Positions 9,151 through 17,920 of a DNA stretch of 53,252 bases are shown here, piece by piece. A program made the translations under genes and the position numbers. Positions within the stretch are counted from its first letter, which is position 1, and every line of letters starts with the position of its first letter. The DNA is from Verrucomicrobiia bacterium. Its GTDB lineage: Bacteria; Verrucomicrobiota; Verrucomicrobiia; Limisphaerales; Pedosphaeraceae. The notes beneath the pieces were generated by a model that was not told the origin of the DNA, searched no databases, and saw only the letters and a list, made by a program, of their open reading frames with translations. The stretch spans positions 1 to 53,252 of the forward strand of contig DATAUW010000015.1 in NCBI GenBank assembly GCA_036268055.1, written 5' to 3'.

Positions 9151-9666
9151 TCATTTGGCCGCATCACTTTTTCTCACCATCTCAAAACGCCCCTCGACTA
9201 TTTTGCCCGCATAATAACCATAGTGCCCCCACTTCCCAGTGATCTTGAAAATGTCCCCTTGCGTCACCTCGCCATCCAAATAAATATTGTCCCCAAAATC
9301 ATGCGGGTCCGGATTCAAATTCAAAAAAATCCGCCCACCCTTTAATTCCCCGCCGATTTTCCCGGAGCCATCCTGCGGCCCCAGCTTCTTCAAATTCTCC
9401 TTGTCGAGAACTTGCAATTTCCAATCCCCCGTGACCTTTACAGTTTCACCCACGCGCAAAGTAATGGTTCCTTGCACGACCAGCTTTCCATCCGCATCAA
9501 AACCTTTGTACTGATACGTCCGCGAAATTTCACCCGCGCCAAAAGCCGCAAAGCAAAACAAAAAACTGCAAAGCAGCAGACCGAAACCAACCGCGCGTTT
9601 CAGTGATCGAAGACGAATGCTGTGGTTCGTTTGCATGCGGCATTCCATCGCATGTTCAACTGGCAT
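9151..9666 (-). CDS. Exported hypothetical protein
   Basis: Up to 171 residues; ATG codons at residues 7 and 11 are also possible starts. A basic stretch (RLRSLKRAVGF) followed by GLLLCSFLFCFAAFGAG gives a clear signal peptide. The mature part is short and beta-rich, with repeated Gly turns (KGFDADGKLVVQGTITLRVGETVKVTGDW), like a small beta-barrel or lipocalin-like fold. I do not recognise a family. It lies directly upstream of the aldo/keto reductase gene. Confidence 0.7.
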   Translation of the reverse strand: MPVEHAMECRMQTNHSIRLRSLKRAVGFGLLLCSFLFCFAAFGAGEISRTYQYKGFDADGKLVVQGTITLRVGETVKVTGDWKLQVLDKENLKKLGPQDGSGKIGGELKGGRIFLNLNPDPHDFGDNIYLDGEVTQGDIFKITGKWGHYGYYAGKIVEGRFEMVRKSDAAK

Positions 9667-9723
9667 GCCTTTATCATAATTGCATCACGAACAACTTGCA
9701 ATTTGTGTTCCGACGCACCTTCC

Positions 9724-11475
9724 TCAATGCCCCATATAAACAATCCGCCAAATCGTCCCGTGACCGTCTTCCGTCACCAGCAACGCCCCGTCATGCGCCA
9801 CGGTCACACCCACGGGCCGGCCCCAAACACTTTGTTCATCGGCCACAAAGCCCGTCATGAAATCGTCGTATTCACCCGTCGCCACGCCATCCTTTAACCG
9901 AATGCGCGCAATCTTGTAACCCGTGCGCGTCGAACGATTCCACGACCCATGCAGCGCGACAAACGCATCGCCCCGATACTCCGCCGGGAACGCCGCCACA
10001 CCCGCGGTCGCCGTATAAAATGTCATTTCCAGCGAAGCCGAATGCGATTGCTCCATTACGTCCGGCACGATCGCCTTGCCTGCGAGGTCCGGTCGTTCGC
10101 CCGCATGCCGCGGGTCTTCAAAATTGCCCATGTAATACCACGGCCAGCCGTAGTAACCGCCTTCTTTCACACTCGTGACATAATCCGGCACGAGGTTGTC
10201 CCCCAACCCGTCGCGTTCGTTGGTGGACACCCAAAGAGCGCCCGAAATGGGATTGATGGCCATGCCCACGCCATTGCGAATGCCCGTCGCATAAATGCGC
10301 AACGGCCCGTGTCCTTCGGGATCAGTCACCAAAATATTCGCGCGATTCGACTCCGATCCCCACGTCGCACCCAAACCATGTTCGGCCTCCCACGCTTTGA
10401 TTTCGTCCGGCGTTTTTTTCTTCATTTGTTCCGCGACATTCGATCCCGAACCCACCGAGATAAACATCCGCTTGCCGTCCTTGGAAAACACTACATCGCG
10501 CGTCGTGTGACCACCGCCCGGTTCACACAGTTTTGGAATAATGACTTCCGCCGCAGCCGAAGCCTTCAAATCGCCTTTGTGATACGGAAAGCGCACCACG
10601 GAATTATTATTGGCGACGTAAATCCACTGCGGATTCTCACCCGGCGGATAAAACGCAATGCCGAACGGACGCTCCAATCCCTCGGCAAAAACCTCGTTCT
10701 CCGAAGGCGCATCAGCGCCGTCAGCGGCGCGCAACACGCGCACCCGGTTTCGCGCCGTCTCTGAAATAAATATGTCGCCATTGGGTGCGACCCGCAGCAG
10801 TCGCGGATTGTTCAAACCCGAAACAAATTGTTTCACCGTGAACCCGGCCGGCACGGACAAGGTGGCGTTCGCCGGGGCCGGCACAACCTTCGGCCCGTTG
10901 CCTGCGGATTGCGTGGCGAACGGCGCCGGCAAATCGGCGACCGTAAAATGATGTTCAACTCCTGGCGCCGCCCGCTGCCAGTCATTCGGATCCGTGCCGC
11001 CCGTCGCAGCCACCACCGAGAAGCCCGCCGTTTCCAAAGTAACTCCCTCCGGCACTTTGAGCGTCGCCAAATAAGCAATCACATCCGCCCGCAGGCCCGC
11101 ATCCGAAAGCGGAATCGGCATGGTCGTGCCCGGAACGGCTTTCGCAGGATCAGTCAAAAAGTGATTTAGGCTCGCTGCATCCCAGACAAATCCAGAATCT
11201 TTCAATGCCTGAGTGTAGTTGAAGTGCGGACTGCTTCCCGCCTTGCGCCCCATCACGCCCAACAAGGTCGGGCCTTGTTTGATAATGAGTGTATTGCCCG
11301 GTCCGAGATTGGCGCTATGACAGATCGCGCAAGTGGACTGGAAAAACTGCTGGCCGTGCTCCGCATTGCCAACCGGCGTATTTTGGGCCGAGGCGATCGG
11401 CGCTCCTGCCGTGAGCAACATGCCGGAAACCGAAATCCACGAAACGGGTGAAAGAAATTTCTCGGCCATAATCAT
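9724..11475 (-). CDS. Cytochrome c-sorbosone dehydrogenase fusion
   Basis: 583 residues. A signal peptide (about 1-30) precedes a class I cytochrome c domain (about 35-145) with heme motif CAICH (Cys49, Cys52, His53) and a probable Met axial ligand in TTMPIP. A six-bladed propeller of the glucose/L-sorbosone dehydrogenase family follows (about 200-583), with NPRLLRVAPNGDIFISE, GRPVGVTVAHDGALLVTEDG and WRIVY near the end. It would oxidise a sugar or aldose in the periplasm with a PQQ-type cofactor and pass electrons to its own heme; the substrate is unknown. The start is the ATG at 11475 or, equally, 11469. It is divergent from the DUF1543 gene. Confidence 0.88.
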   Translation of the reverse strand: MIMAEKFLSPVSWISVSGMLLTAGAPIASAQNTPVGNAEHGQQFFQSTCAICHSANLGPGNTLIIKQGPTLLGVMGRKAGSSPHFNYTQALKDSGFVWDAASLNHFLTDPAKAVPGTTMPIPLSDAGLRADVIAYLATLKVPEGVTLETAGFSVVAATGGTDPNDWQRAAPGVEHHFTVADLPAPFATQSAGNGPKVVPAPANATLSVPAGFTVKQFVSGLNNPRLLRVAPNGDIFISETARNRVRVLRAADGADAPSENEVFAEGLERPFGIAFYPPGENPQWIYVANNNSVVRFPYHKGDLKASAAAEVIIPKLCEPGGGHTTRDVVFSKDGKRMFISVGSGSNVAEQMKKKTPDEIKAWEAEHGLGATWGSESNRANILVTDPEGHGPLRIYATGIRNGVGMAINPISGALWVSTNERDGLGDNLVPDYVTSVKEGGYYGWPWYYMGNFEDPRHAGERPDLAGKAIVPDVMEQSHSASLEMTFYTATAGVAAFPAEYRGDAFVALHGSWNRSTRTGYKIARIRLKDGVATGEYDDFMTGFVADEQSVWGRPVGVTVAHDGALLVTEDGHGTIWRIVYMGH

Positions 11476-11696
11476 CTAGTTATTAAGTTACAAAATCATT
11501 GCAACGCTTCGACCGTCACTTTCCGCGCTTCCCACGGACCGCCTTCGCTCTGCAGGCCCATTTACGAGATCTGAAATTGAATAGCTGATAGATGAAGGTC
11601 AAGCGATAAAACGGGTTTCCGGGGAAACGCATTCACCGTCAAAGTTTGACTCGTTTGTGCTGGAGCCGTACTTTCGCAGCCTGATTTATTCTCAAC
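11476..11696. other. Divergent intergenic region
   Basis: 220 bp between the starts of the dehydrogenase and the DUF1543 gene. It must hold promoters for both directions, but I cannot assign -35/-10 elements with confidence, and I see no repeat here. Confidence 0.3.
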
Positions 11697-12263
11697 ATGC
11701 CGATGAAGAAAAAACTTTTGGCAGTCTATCTCGGAGGTCGCGCTGACCGTTGCAACACTGAATTGCACGACGTCGTTTTTGTCGTCGGTGAAAGCATCGA
11801 AGCCACCTACCACCAATTAATGGACCAATGGTTTGGCGATCCACTCCGACTGCATATTGACTCCTGGATGGAATTGAACCTCGTGGATGAGCATCGCATC
11901 TCTTTGACTGCCAATCCGGGCGCGAGCGAAAAAAAACTTTATTTCATCAACCTCGGAGCATATCAGCCCGGCGAATTTACCGAGCTTCACGCCAATGCCT
12001 TCCTCGTTGCATCCTCCGCGACCGAAGCGAAGCAACGAGCGAAATCACACCTGTTGCGCGGCGCGCTTTCCGTGCATACCGACGACCTCTATGACGTGGA
12101 CGATTGCCTGGAAATTGCTGAAGTCAGCGGATTGCACATCCAACTGGAACCAACTTCCGAAGCCGCCGTCCTCAACCCACAAAACGGCTACCACATCATC
12201 CCCCCAGAAATCGTTGCTACCTACGCGAAGCAGCGGCAACTGCTCCCACCCGAAGCCGTCTAA
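11697..12263 (+). CDS. DUF1543 domain protein
   Basis: 188 residues, cytosolic, no signal peptide. It resembles the DUF1543 family of small alpha/beta proteins. Two related halves can be seen: LLAVYLGGRADRCNTELHDVVFVVGESI...SWMEL near the N-terminus, and KLYFINLGAYQPGEFTELHANAFLVASSATEAKQRAK in the middle. The repeated theme of a beta-strand, (E)LHxxxFVV and an Ala/Lys-rich helix is typical. The biochemical role of the family is not known. The start ATG at 11697 is followed by MPMKKK. It stands alone, with repeat A about 55 bp after the stop. Confidence 0.75.
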   Translation: MPMKKKLLAVYLGGRADRCNTELHDVVFVVGESIEATYHQLMDQWFGDPLRLHIDSWMELNLVDEHRISLTANPGASEKKLYFINLGAYQPGEFTELHANAFLVASSATEAKQRAKSHLLRGALSVHTDDLYDVDDCLEIAEVSGLHIQLEPTSEAAVLNPQNGYHIIPPEIVATYAKQRQLLPPEAV

Positions 12264-12316
12264 AGCCGCTCCTGCTCAATTTTACGCCTCTCTGGTGACG
12301 AAGTCAGTTCCCCCCC

Positions 12317-12368
12317 TCCAAATAATCCGTGTTCAGTCCGTGTTCCATCCGTGGCCAAAAAAAACCGG
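12317..12368 (+). repeat. Dispersed repeat A, copy 4
   Basis: TCCAAATAATCCGTGTTCAG-TCCGTGTTCCATCCGTGGCCAAAAAAAACC. Its core is identical to copy 2. It ends 55 bp before the next start codon. Confidence 0.65.
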
Positions 12369-12422
12369 TCCGTCGAGCCCAAAAAAATTCCAGCCTTGAA
12401 ACCCCGCGCGCCGCTCCCTTAA

Positions 12423-13643
12423 ATGAACACAAAGGTGAAGCCCAAAAAAATATTTGTCCCCGTCCTGCTGATTTTCATCCTGGTTTCCGCCTATCTCCTG
12501 ACCACCCGGCATCACGGCGCAAACACCCTGCGCTTCATCCCCGCCACCGCCCAGCCAAAAGGCCCATTCGGAAATGTCACTTACATGTGGGGAACTCCAA
12601 TCCCTTTTGAATATGGAAAGACGTGGATCCGCACTTCCCTTTACCGCACCAACAACCATATTTTTCTTTTTGACTTGGAAAGCCGAAAAGTTTTGGGCGA
12701 AATGACCAACGGCAGTCCCATCTTCGCCAATGCCACCGAAACCAAAATTCTCTGCGAAGGCTGGGATTCTTTCGACAACTCGCTCAAGGGAAATTTTCTC
12801 GCCCTGCTCATGCGCATCACCTTCGGCCGATTGCGTTTCAACACTGATACCATCGAGTCCTTCTGGGTCCTTGACCTTCGCAACAATTCCGCCAAACGGC
12901 TTGGCGATGTCACCCAATGGCGCGGCACTGGCAGCTACTGGAAACCCGCGCCCGGCTTCCGCTTCGGCTACAACGTCCCCAACAACGAAGAAGAAGGCAC
13001 TTCCTTTTTCCTCTGCGATCTTGACCGCGAAACCTTCAAAAAAATTTATCTCGCTGGCAGCATTCGCGGCTGGTGGAGCGATCACGAAATCCTCGTCAGC
13101 CGCCCGCCCGGCGACTTCCTCCTCTATGATGTCCTCACCGAAAAAACTTCTTCTCTCGTCCCACACGAAGCCATAGCGGCACTGTTCCAACAGACGGGCA
13201 TTAACGACGCCGTTTCCAATGTCGCCACCCAAAACATCTGGACCGGCAGCAACTACAATTTTTTCCTCATCCCCAAACCAGATATGTCGCTCTACACCAA
13301 CGGCCATTTCCTCATCCAGTTGGAACACACCGCCTCCGTCCTCAAAGTCAGCGACACAAACTTTAACTTCCACTGGCTCGGCGTTTTCGATTCCTCTCAA
13401 AAATATTATGCCTACCCCAGCGAACCCGGCTCACCCGGTCGTGGCGGCAACGCCGGCGTTTACCTCTGCGACCTCGCCCACTCCAATACCATTACCATCC
13501 TCCCGCCGAACGATGCCATCAGAGCCTATGCCATCCCGCGCTTCTACCGCGACAACCTCATCTACAATTACTCCAACGAACTCTGGACCGCCAAACTCGA
13601 CAACTCCCAAAAAACCCGCCTCTTCCCCCCGCCAGAAAATTAA
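12423..13643 (+). CDS. Membrane-anchored protein, probable beta-propeller
   Basis: 406 residues. A basic start (MNTKVKPKKIF) and a single hydrophobic segment (VPVLLIFILVSAYLLT, about 11-27) indicate an uncleaved anchor or signal peptide. The remainder is exported and resembles a TolB/WD40-like propeller: recurring blades such as HIFLFDLESRKVLGEMTNGSP, ESFWVLDLRNNSAKRLGDV and AGVYLCDLAHSNTITILPP. No catalytic motif is visible. It precedes uvrA by 130 bp on the same strand, but the gap contains a repeat, so cotranscription is uncertain. Function unknown. Confidence 0.7.
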   Translation: MNTKVKPKKIFVPVLLIFILVSAYLLTTRHHGANTLRFIPATAQPKGPFGNVTYMWGTPIPFEYGKTWIRTSLYRTNNHIFLFDLESRKVLGEMTNGSPIFANATETKILCEGWDSFDNSLKGNFLALLMRITFGRLRFNTDTIESFWVLDLRNNSAKRLGDVTQWRGTGSYWKPAPGFRFGYNVPNNEEEGTSFFLCDLDRETFKKIYLAGSIRGWWSDHEILVSRPPGDFLLYDVLTEKTSSLVPHEAIAALFQQTGINDAVSNVATQNIWTGSNYNFFLIPKPDMSLYTNGHFLIQLEHTASVLKVSDTNFNFHWLGVFDSSQKYYAYPSEPGSPGRGGNAGVYLCDLAHSNTITILPPNDAIRAYAIPRFYRDNLIYNYSNELWTAKLDNSQKTRLFPPPEN

Positions 13644-13668
13644 CTTAGCAATAAAATCCTTTTCCCAT

Positions 13669-13721
13669 TGGCCGTCCGTAAGGACCTCCGCGCCTCCGCG
13701 TCTCCGCGGTTCAAAATCCGC
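13669..13721 (+). repeat. CTCCGC-type repeat upstream of uvrA
   Basis: TTGGCCGTCCGTAAGGACC followed by three CTCCGCG-like units and CGGTTCAAAATCC. Its left part (GGCCGTCCGYAAGGACC, a 4-bp stem closing a GNRA-type loop) is shared with the elements inside uvrA. Its right part (CTCCGCGCCTCCGCGTCTCCG) is shared with the copies at 35138 and 37871. It therefore links the intergenic family with the in-gene elements. Confidence 0.6.
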
Positions 13722-13775
13722 GACAAAATCAGTTTCACCCGTTGACACTTCCCACATCCCATTTAAATTGCGCTC

Positions 13776-16700
13776 GTGTCAAAAAAGTCCGCCGTGCCCG
13801 TCATCCGCCTTCGCGGAGTCCGGCATAACAACCTAAAAAATTTCGACCTCGATCTGCCGCTCAAACGGCTCATCGTCGTCACCGGCCTCAGCGGCTCCGG
13901 CAAAAGCTCCCTCGCCTTCGACACTCTGTTCGCCGAGGGCCAGCGCCGTTACATCGAGACCTTTTCGCCTTACGCGCGCCAGTTTTTCGACCGCATGGAC
14001 AAGCCGCAGGTGGATGCCATCGAAGGCATCCCGCCCGCCATCGCCATTGAGCAACGTAACTCCGTCAAGTCCACCCGCTCGACCGTGGGCACCATGACCG
14101 AGATTTGCGACTATATGAAACTCCTGTGGCCGCAGGTCGCCCGGCTTCATTGCCGCCAATGCCACCGCCCCGTGCGCAAAGATTCTCCCCAACAAATCTG
14201 GGAAAGCCTCCGGCAATCCGTCGCCGCCCCGCGCGACGTAACCTATGCCACCGAGACACGCGTCGAAACCGATGTCCTGAACGACTCCATCCACATCGAA
14301 CTTTCCAAAACCACCGCCACAACCAAATCGGAAACGCCCTCGACACCGTTCGAAGTGCTGATCACTTTCACTCTCCCGATTTCTGAAAAACTTTCCCTCG
14401 ACGAATCCATCGCCCTCATCAACAAGCAGGGCTATCAACGCCTGTTGCTGGACAACGAAATTTTGCGCCTCGAAGAAGCCATCCCGCGCCTTCGCGAAAT
14501 CAAACCCGCCGCGCTCACGATCATTCAAGACCGCGTAAAAATCACCACCAACAACCGCCCCCGCTTCATCGAAGCCTGCGAACAAGCCTACCATTTCGGC
14601 AAAGGAAAATTAGCCATAGTCGAAATGCCCTCTCCGTCTCCCGATGGTGGCCGTCCGCAAGGACCACTCCGCACTCCGCACTCCGCACTCCGCATTGATC
14701 CCGCTCCGCACTCCGCATTCTCGAATCGCCTCCACTGCGCCCATTGCGACATCGAATACCGCGAACCCACGCCCGCCCTCTTCAGCTTCAACCACCCCGT
14801 CGGCGCGTGCCCCGCCTGTCGCGGTTTTGGACGCATCATAACCATTGATTACAACCTTGCGCTGCCCGACAAGTCCAGGACCCTGGCGCAAGGCGTCGTC
14901 AAGCCGTGGCAAGGCGGCCAAAGCGCCGAGTGCCAGGACGACATGATGAAATTTTGCCGCATCCGCAAAGTCCCCATTGATGTTCCCTTCCACGAACTTC
15001 CGCAAAAGTGGCAGGACTGGGTGCTCAACGGCGATCCCGAGTACGGCAAAGATTCCGCCCACGAATGGCCGCGCGCCTGGTACGGCATCAAAGGCTATTT
15101 CCGCTGGCTCGAATCCAAGAGCTACAAAATGCACGTCCGCGTCTTGCTTTCGCGCTACCGCTCCTACATCACCTGCCCCGAGTGCCAAGGCCACCGCTTC
15201 CAACCCGACACATTATTATATTTGGTCAACGCCACCATTCCCGGTGGCCGTCCGCAAGGACCACTCCGCACTCCGCACTCCGCATTGACATTGTCCGCCT
15301 TCTACCAGCTTTCCATCCGCGACGCCCTCGCCTTCATCGAACATCTCGCGTCCAAACGCCAGCTCAAGCCCAACGACCCGCTCTATCTGATCTTCCAGGA
15401 AGTTCGCGCCCGCCTTGGCTATCTCAACGACGTCGGCCTCGCCTATCTCACCTTGGATCGCAGCACCCGCTCGCTCTCCGGTGGCGAAACCGAGCGCGTC
15501 AATCTCACCACCTGCCTCGGCACGCGGCTCGTCAATACACTCTTCGTCCTTGACGAACCGAGCGTCGGCCTCCACCCGCGCGATACCACCCGGCTCGTCC
15601 GCATCCTCGAACAACTTCGCGATGCCGGCAACACCGTCGTCGTCGTCGAGCACGAATCCAGCGTCATGCGCGCCGCCGATCAGATTGTAGACATCGGCCC
15701 CGGCCACGGCGCTGCCGGTGGCCACGTCGTTTTTCAAGGGCCATACCGAGACATCTTAAAAAATAAAAATTCTCTCACCGGCCAATATTTAAGCGGTCGC
15801 CGCCAGGTCGAGATTCCCCAACGCCGCCCCGTTGATTCCACCACGGAAATGCTCACCGTTTCCCACGCCACGTTTCACAACCTCCGCGACCTTACCGTGG
15901 AAATTCCGCTGCGCCGATTTGTCTGCCTCACCGGCGTCAGCGGCTCTGGCAAAACCACCTTCGCCCGCGAAATTTTATTGCCCTTGTTAAACTCCAAATT
16001 TTCCCCACAACTATCGCGCCCCGAAGACCCCGACGCCACCGACTCCTCCGAATCGCAAGACAATCCTTCCGACAATTCCGCACTCCGCACTCCGCACTCC
16101 GCACTTTCCCATTGGGAGTCCCTGGGCCGCGTCGTCCTCGTTGACCAATCCAGCCTTGGCAAAACCCCGCGCTCAAATCCCGCCGTGTACATCGGCGCCT
16201 TTGAAGACCTGCGCGAACTCTTCGCCCAATCCGACCTCGCCAAACGCCGCGGTCTCAACGCCAGCGCGTTCAGCTTCAATTCCGGCCAGGGCCAATGCGA
16301 AAAATGCCGCGGCGCCGGCTTCGAAAAAATCGAGATGCAATTCCTCAGCGACGTTTTCATCCGCTGCCCCGAATGCGATGGCCGCCGCTACCGCCCGCAC
16401 ATTCTCGAAGTGAAAATCCGTCCCGACACCGGCAAAAATTCCACGCCCCTTTCCATCGCCGATCTCTTGGAATCCACCGTGGACGAAGCGCTCGAATTCC
16501 TCGCCGGTTTTCCCGCTTCGCGCCCGGCGCAACGCGCCATCACCAGTCTTCGTCTCCTTCAGGAAGTCGGCCTTGGCTACCTTCAACTTGGCCAACCCAT
16601 CAACACCCTTTCCGGCGGCGAAAGCCAGCGCCTCAAACTCGTCCGGCACCTCGCTGACTTTGCCCAGGCCAGCGCCGAAGACACCAAACCCACTCTTTTT

Positions 16701-16982
16701 CTGTTCGACGAACCCACGACCGGCCTGCACTTCGACGACGTCCGCGTCCTGCTCGAAGTTTTTCAACGCCTCGTCAACGCCGGCCATTCCGTCCTCATCA
16801 TCGAGCACAATCTTGACGTCATCAAATCCGCCGATTGGGTCATTGACCTCGGCCCCGACGCCGGCGATGACGGCGGCCAAATCGTCGCCACCGGCACCCC
16901 CGAACAAGTCGCCTCCTGTGAATCAAGTCACACTGGCAACGCGCTTCGAGAAATATTTTCGCTCGTCCCTGTCACCGCATAA
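13776..16982 (+). CDS. uvrA: Excinuclease ABC subunit A, with three in-frame repeat insertions
   Basis: 1068 residues from GTG, about 120 longer than typical UvrA. UvrA is the dimeric ABC-ATPase that scans DNA for bulky lesions and loads UvrB. Walker A1 is GLSGSGKSS (37-45). The family segment FSPYARQFFDRMDKP is followed by zinc-cluster cysteines (CRQC, CAHC...CPAC). ABC signature 1 is LSGGETERVNL, with Walker B LFVLDEPS. Walker A2 is GVSGSGKTT, then DQSSLGKTPRSNPAVY, the CEKC...CPEC zinc finger, signature 2 LSGGESQRLKL and LFLFDEPTTGLH. All catalytic motifs are intact. Three stretches (about residues 288-316, 488-504 and 765-777) encode RTPHSAL-type peptides from a nucleotide repeat. Each falls in a linker between conserved blocks, so the protein is probably still functional. 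Confidence 0.93.
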   Translation: MSKKSAVPVIRLRGVRHNNLKNFDLDLPLKRLIVVTGLSGSGKSSLAFDTLFAEGQRRYIETFSPYARQFFDRMDKPQVDAIEGIPPAIAIEQRNSVKSTRSTVGTMTEICDYMKLLWPQVARLHCRQCHRPVRKDSPQQIWESLRQSVAAPRDVTYATETRVETDVLNDSIHIELSKTTATTKSETPSTPFEVLITFTLPISEKLSLDESIALINKQGYQRLLLDNEILRLEEAIPRLREIKPAALTIIQDRVKITTNNRPRFIEACEQAYHFGKGKLAIVEMPSPSPDGGRPQGPLRTPHSALRIDPAPHSAFSNRLHCAHCDIEYREPTPALFSFNHPVGACPACRGFGRIITIDYNLALPDKSRTLAQGVVKPWQGGQSAECQDDMMKFCRIRKVPIDVPFHELPQKWQDWVLNGDPEYGKDSAHEWPRAWYGIKGYFRWLESKSYKMHVRVLLSRYRSYITCPECQGHRFQPDTLLYLVNATIPGGRPQGPLRTPHSALTLSAFYQLSIRDALAFIEHLASKRQLKPNDPLYLIFQEVRARLGYLNDVGLAYLTLDRSTRSLSGGETERVNLTTCLGTRLVNTLFVLDEPSVGLHPRDTTRLVRILEQLRDAGNTVVVVEHESSVMRAADQIVDIGPGHGAAGGHVVFQGPYRDILKNKNSLTGQYLSGRRQVEIPQRRPVDSTTEMLTVSHATFHNLRDLTVEIPLRRFVCLTGVSGSGKTTFAREILLPLLNSKFSPQLSRPEDPDATDSSESQDNPSDNSALRTPHSALSHWESLGRVVLVDQSSLGKTPRSNPAVYIGAFEDLRELFAQSDLAKRRGLNASAFSFNSGQGQCEKCRGAGFEKIEMQFLSDVFIRCPECDGRRYRPHILEVKIRPDTGKNSTPLSIADLLESTVDEALEFLAGFPASRPAQRAITSLRLLQEVGLGYLQLGQPINTLSGGESQRLKLVRHLADFAQASAEDTKPTLFLFDEPTTGLHFDDVRVLLEVFQRLVNAGHSVLIIEHNLDVIKSADWVIDLGPDAGDDGGQIVATGTPEQVASCESSHTGNALREIFSLVPVTA
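14643..14732 (+). repeat. In-gene repeat element in uvrA, copy 1
   Basis: GGTGGCCGTCCGCAAGGACC, four CTCCGCA heptamers, a short spacer, then another CCGCTCCGCACTCCGCATT block. Translated as GGRPQGPLRTPHSALR then DPAPHSAF. It lies just before the CAHC zinc-binding cysteines. Confidence 0.8.
15242..15290 (+). repeat. In-gene repeat element in uvrA, copy 2
   Basis: Same as copy 1 for about 42 nt but with three CTCCGCA units instead of four. It is read in the same frame as GGRPQGPLRTPHSALT and lies in the linker before YQLSIRDALAFIEHL. Confidence 0.8.
16074..16106 (+). repeat. In-gene repeat element in uvrA, copy 3 (partial)
   Basis: Only the heptamer part: TTCCGCA plus three CTCCGCA units, read as NSALRTPHSALS. 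It lies in the linker between Walker A2 and the DQSSLGKTPRSNP motif. The GGCCGTCCGCAAGGACC half is absent. Confidence 0.75.
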
Positions 16983-17140
16983 TTCCGCTTCATTTCGTGT
17001 GTAGCGGTCCTGTGCAAACGCCGCGTTGACAGTGACTACACCGCCGTAATCCCTCGCAATTTGCTGTAGGATTTTCTGCCGATTTTTTCTCCTCATTAAC
17101 CGACTACCACGCTCGTGGGCTCGACCTTATTTTTTGTATC
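16983..17140. other. Intergenic region after uvrA
   Basis: 158 bp with no recognised repeat, terminator or RNA gene. Confidence 0.3.
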
Positions 17141-17389
17141 ATGAAAGTCCTGATACAAGATTTCAAAAGCGGGAAATATCTCGCCGCGAACGGGACCCTG
17201 ACCTCACTTCCCAGCCAGGCAAAGGATTTCCGTTACAGCTCCTACGCGCGTTCGATTCTTCGACGCGAAAAGTTCTCCGGCCTCAGCGTCCATTATTATT
17301 TCGAGGACATGGATTACTCCATCAAAGTCCGCAACTGGCAGCGCGAACGTCTTTGCCAGCAACTAAACGCCGCCGCCTTCGACTTTTAA
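17141..17389 (+). CDS. Small hypothetical protein
   Basis: 82 residues, MKVLIQDFKSGKYLAANG onward, with many basic and aromatic residues (YYFEDMDYSIKVRNWQRERL), no signal peptide or membrane segment. The compact start and coding-like composition support a real small cytosolic gene, but I recognise no family. It starts with ATG without a strong ribosome site. It lies between uvrA and another small gene on the same strand. Confidence 0.5.
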   Translation: MKVLIQDFKSGKYLAANGTLTSLPSQAKDFRYSSYARSILRREKFSGLSVHYYFEDMDYSIKVRNWQRERLCQQLNAAAFDF

Positions 17390-17467
17390 TTCCTCCTGTC
17401 GCGCCAATCTTTTCCTGCGCCACCGGCTCTTGACATCCTGCGCTCCGTCCCCAACGCTTCCGGCGAC

Positions 17468-17920
17468 ATGAAGCAGCCGAACACGTTAAAACATTTCGCC
17501 GCCGCATTTCTCATCGCCGTCGCCGTGTACGTCGCCTTCTACTACGGCATCGAGCATCGCCGCACGCGTCACGGCCCCTGGCAACTCACCTTCACCAACG
17601 AATCCAATATCCCCACGCTTATCATCAACGAGCCGCAGTTAAACATCGCCGATCAAAAAATTATTTTCCCGGGTGAAATCTCCACCAACTCCGCCTCCCT
17701 CGATTTCGCGCAACCCCAGGAATGGCCCTTCGACGTTCCCTTCGGCCAATGCATTTTTGAAGACACCACCTTTCTGCCCGGCACACTGGTATTCAAATTT
17801 TTCGGCCACGAAGTCCAGCTTCTCCCGCGCGTGCTGACGCTGGACCGCCGCGAATACACTTGGCAATCCCACACCACCGTCACGCTCAATAAAGCAAATA
17901 CTTCGCCCGCCGCGCCTTGA
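17468..17920 (+). CDS. Hypothetical membrane-anchored protein
   Basis: 150 residues. One N-terminal membrane segment (AAAFLIAVAVYVAFYYGI, about 11-28) precedes an exported beta-rich domain with repeated TFTNES, LIINEPQLNIAD and PLVF-type strands. No motif is recognised. Its last 35 bp overlap the 3' end of the convergent serine hydrolase-NamZ gene, so the two transcripts are antisense at their ends. Confidence 0.6.
   Translation: MKQPNTLKHFAAAFLIAVAVYVAFYYGIEHRRTRHGPWQLTFTNESNIPTLIINEPQLNIADQKIIFPGEISTNSASLDFAQPQEWPFDVPFGQCIFEDTTFLPGTLVFKFFGHEVQLLPRVLTLDRREYTWQSHTTVTLNKANTSPAAP

Noticed and set aside
12333-13400. 355-codon minus-strand frame opposite the membrane-anchored propeller gene
   Set aside because: Low-complexity Val/Gly/Glu composition and no start context; the plus-strand frame has a membrane anchor and blade repeats.
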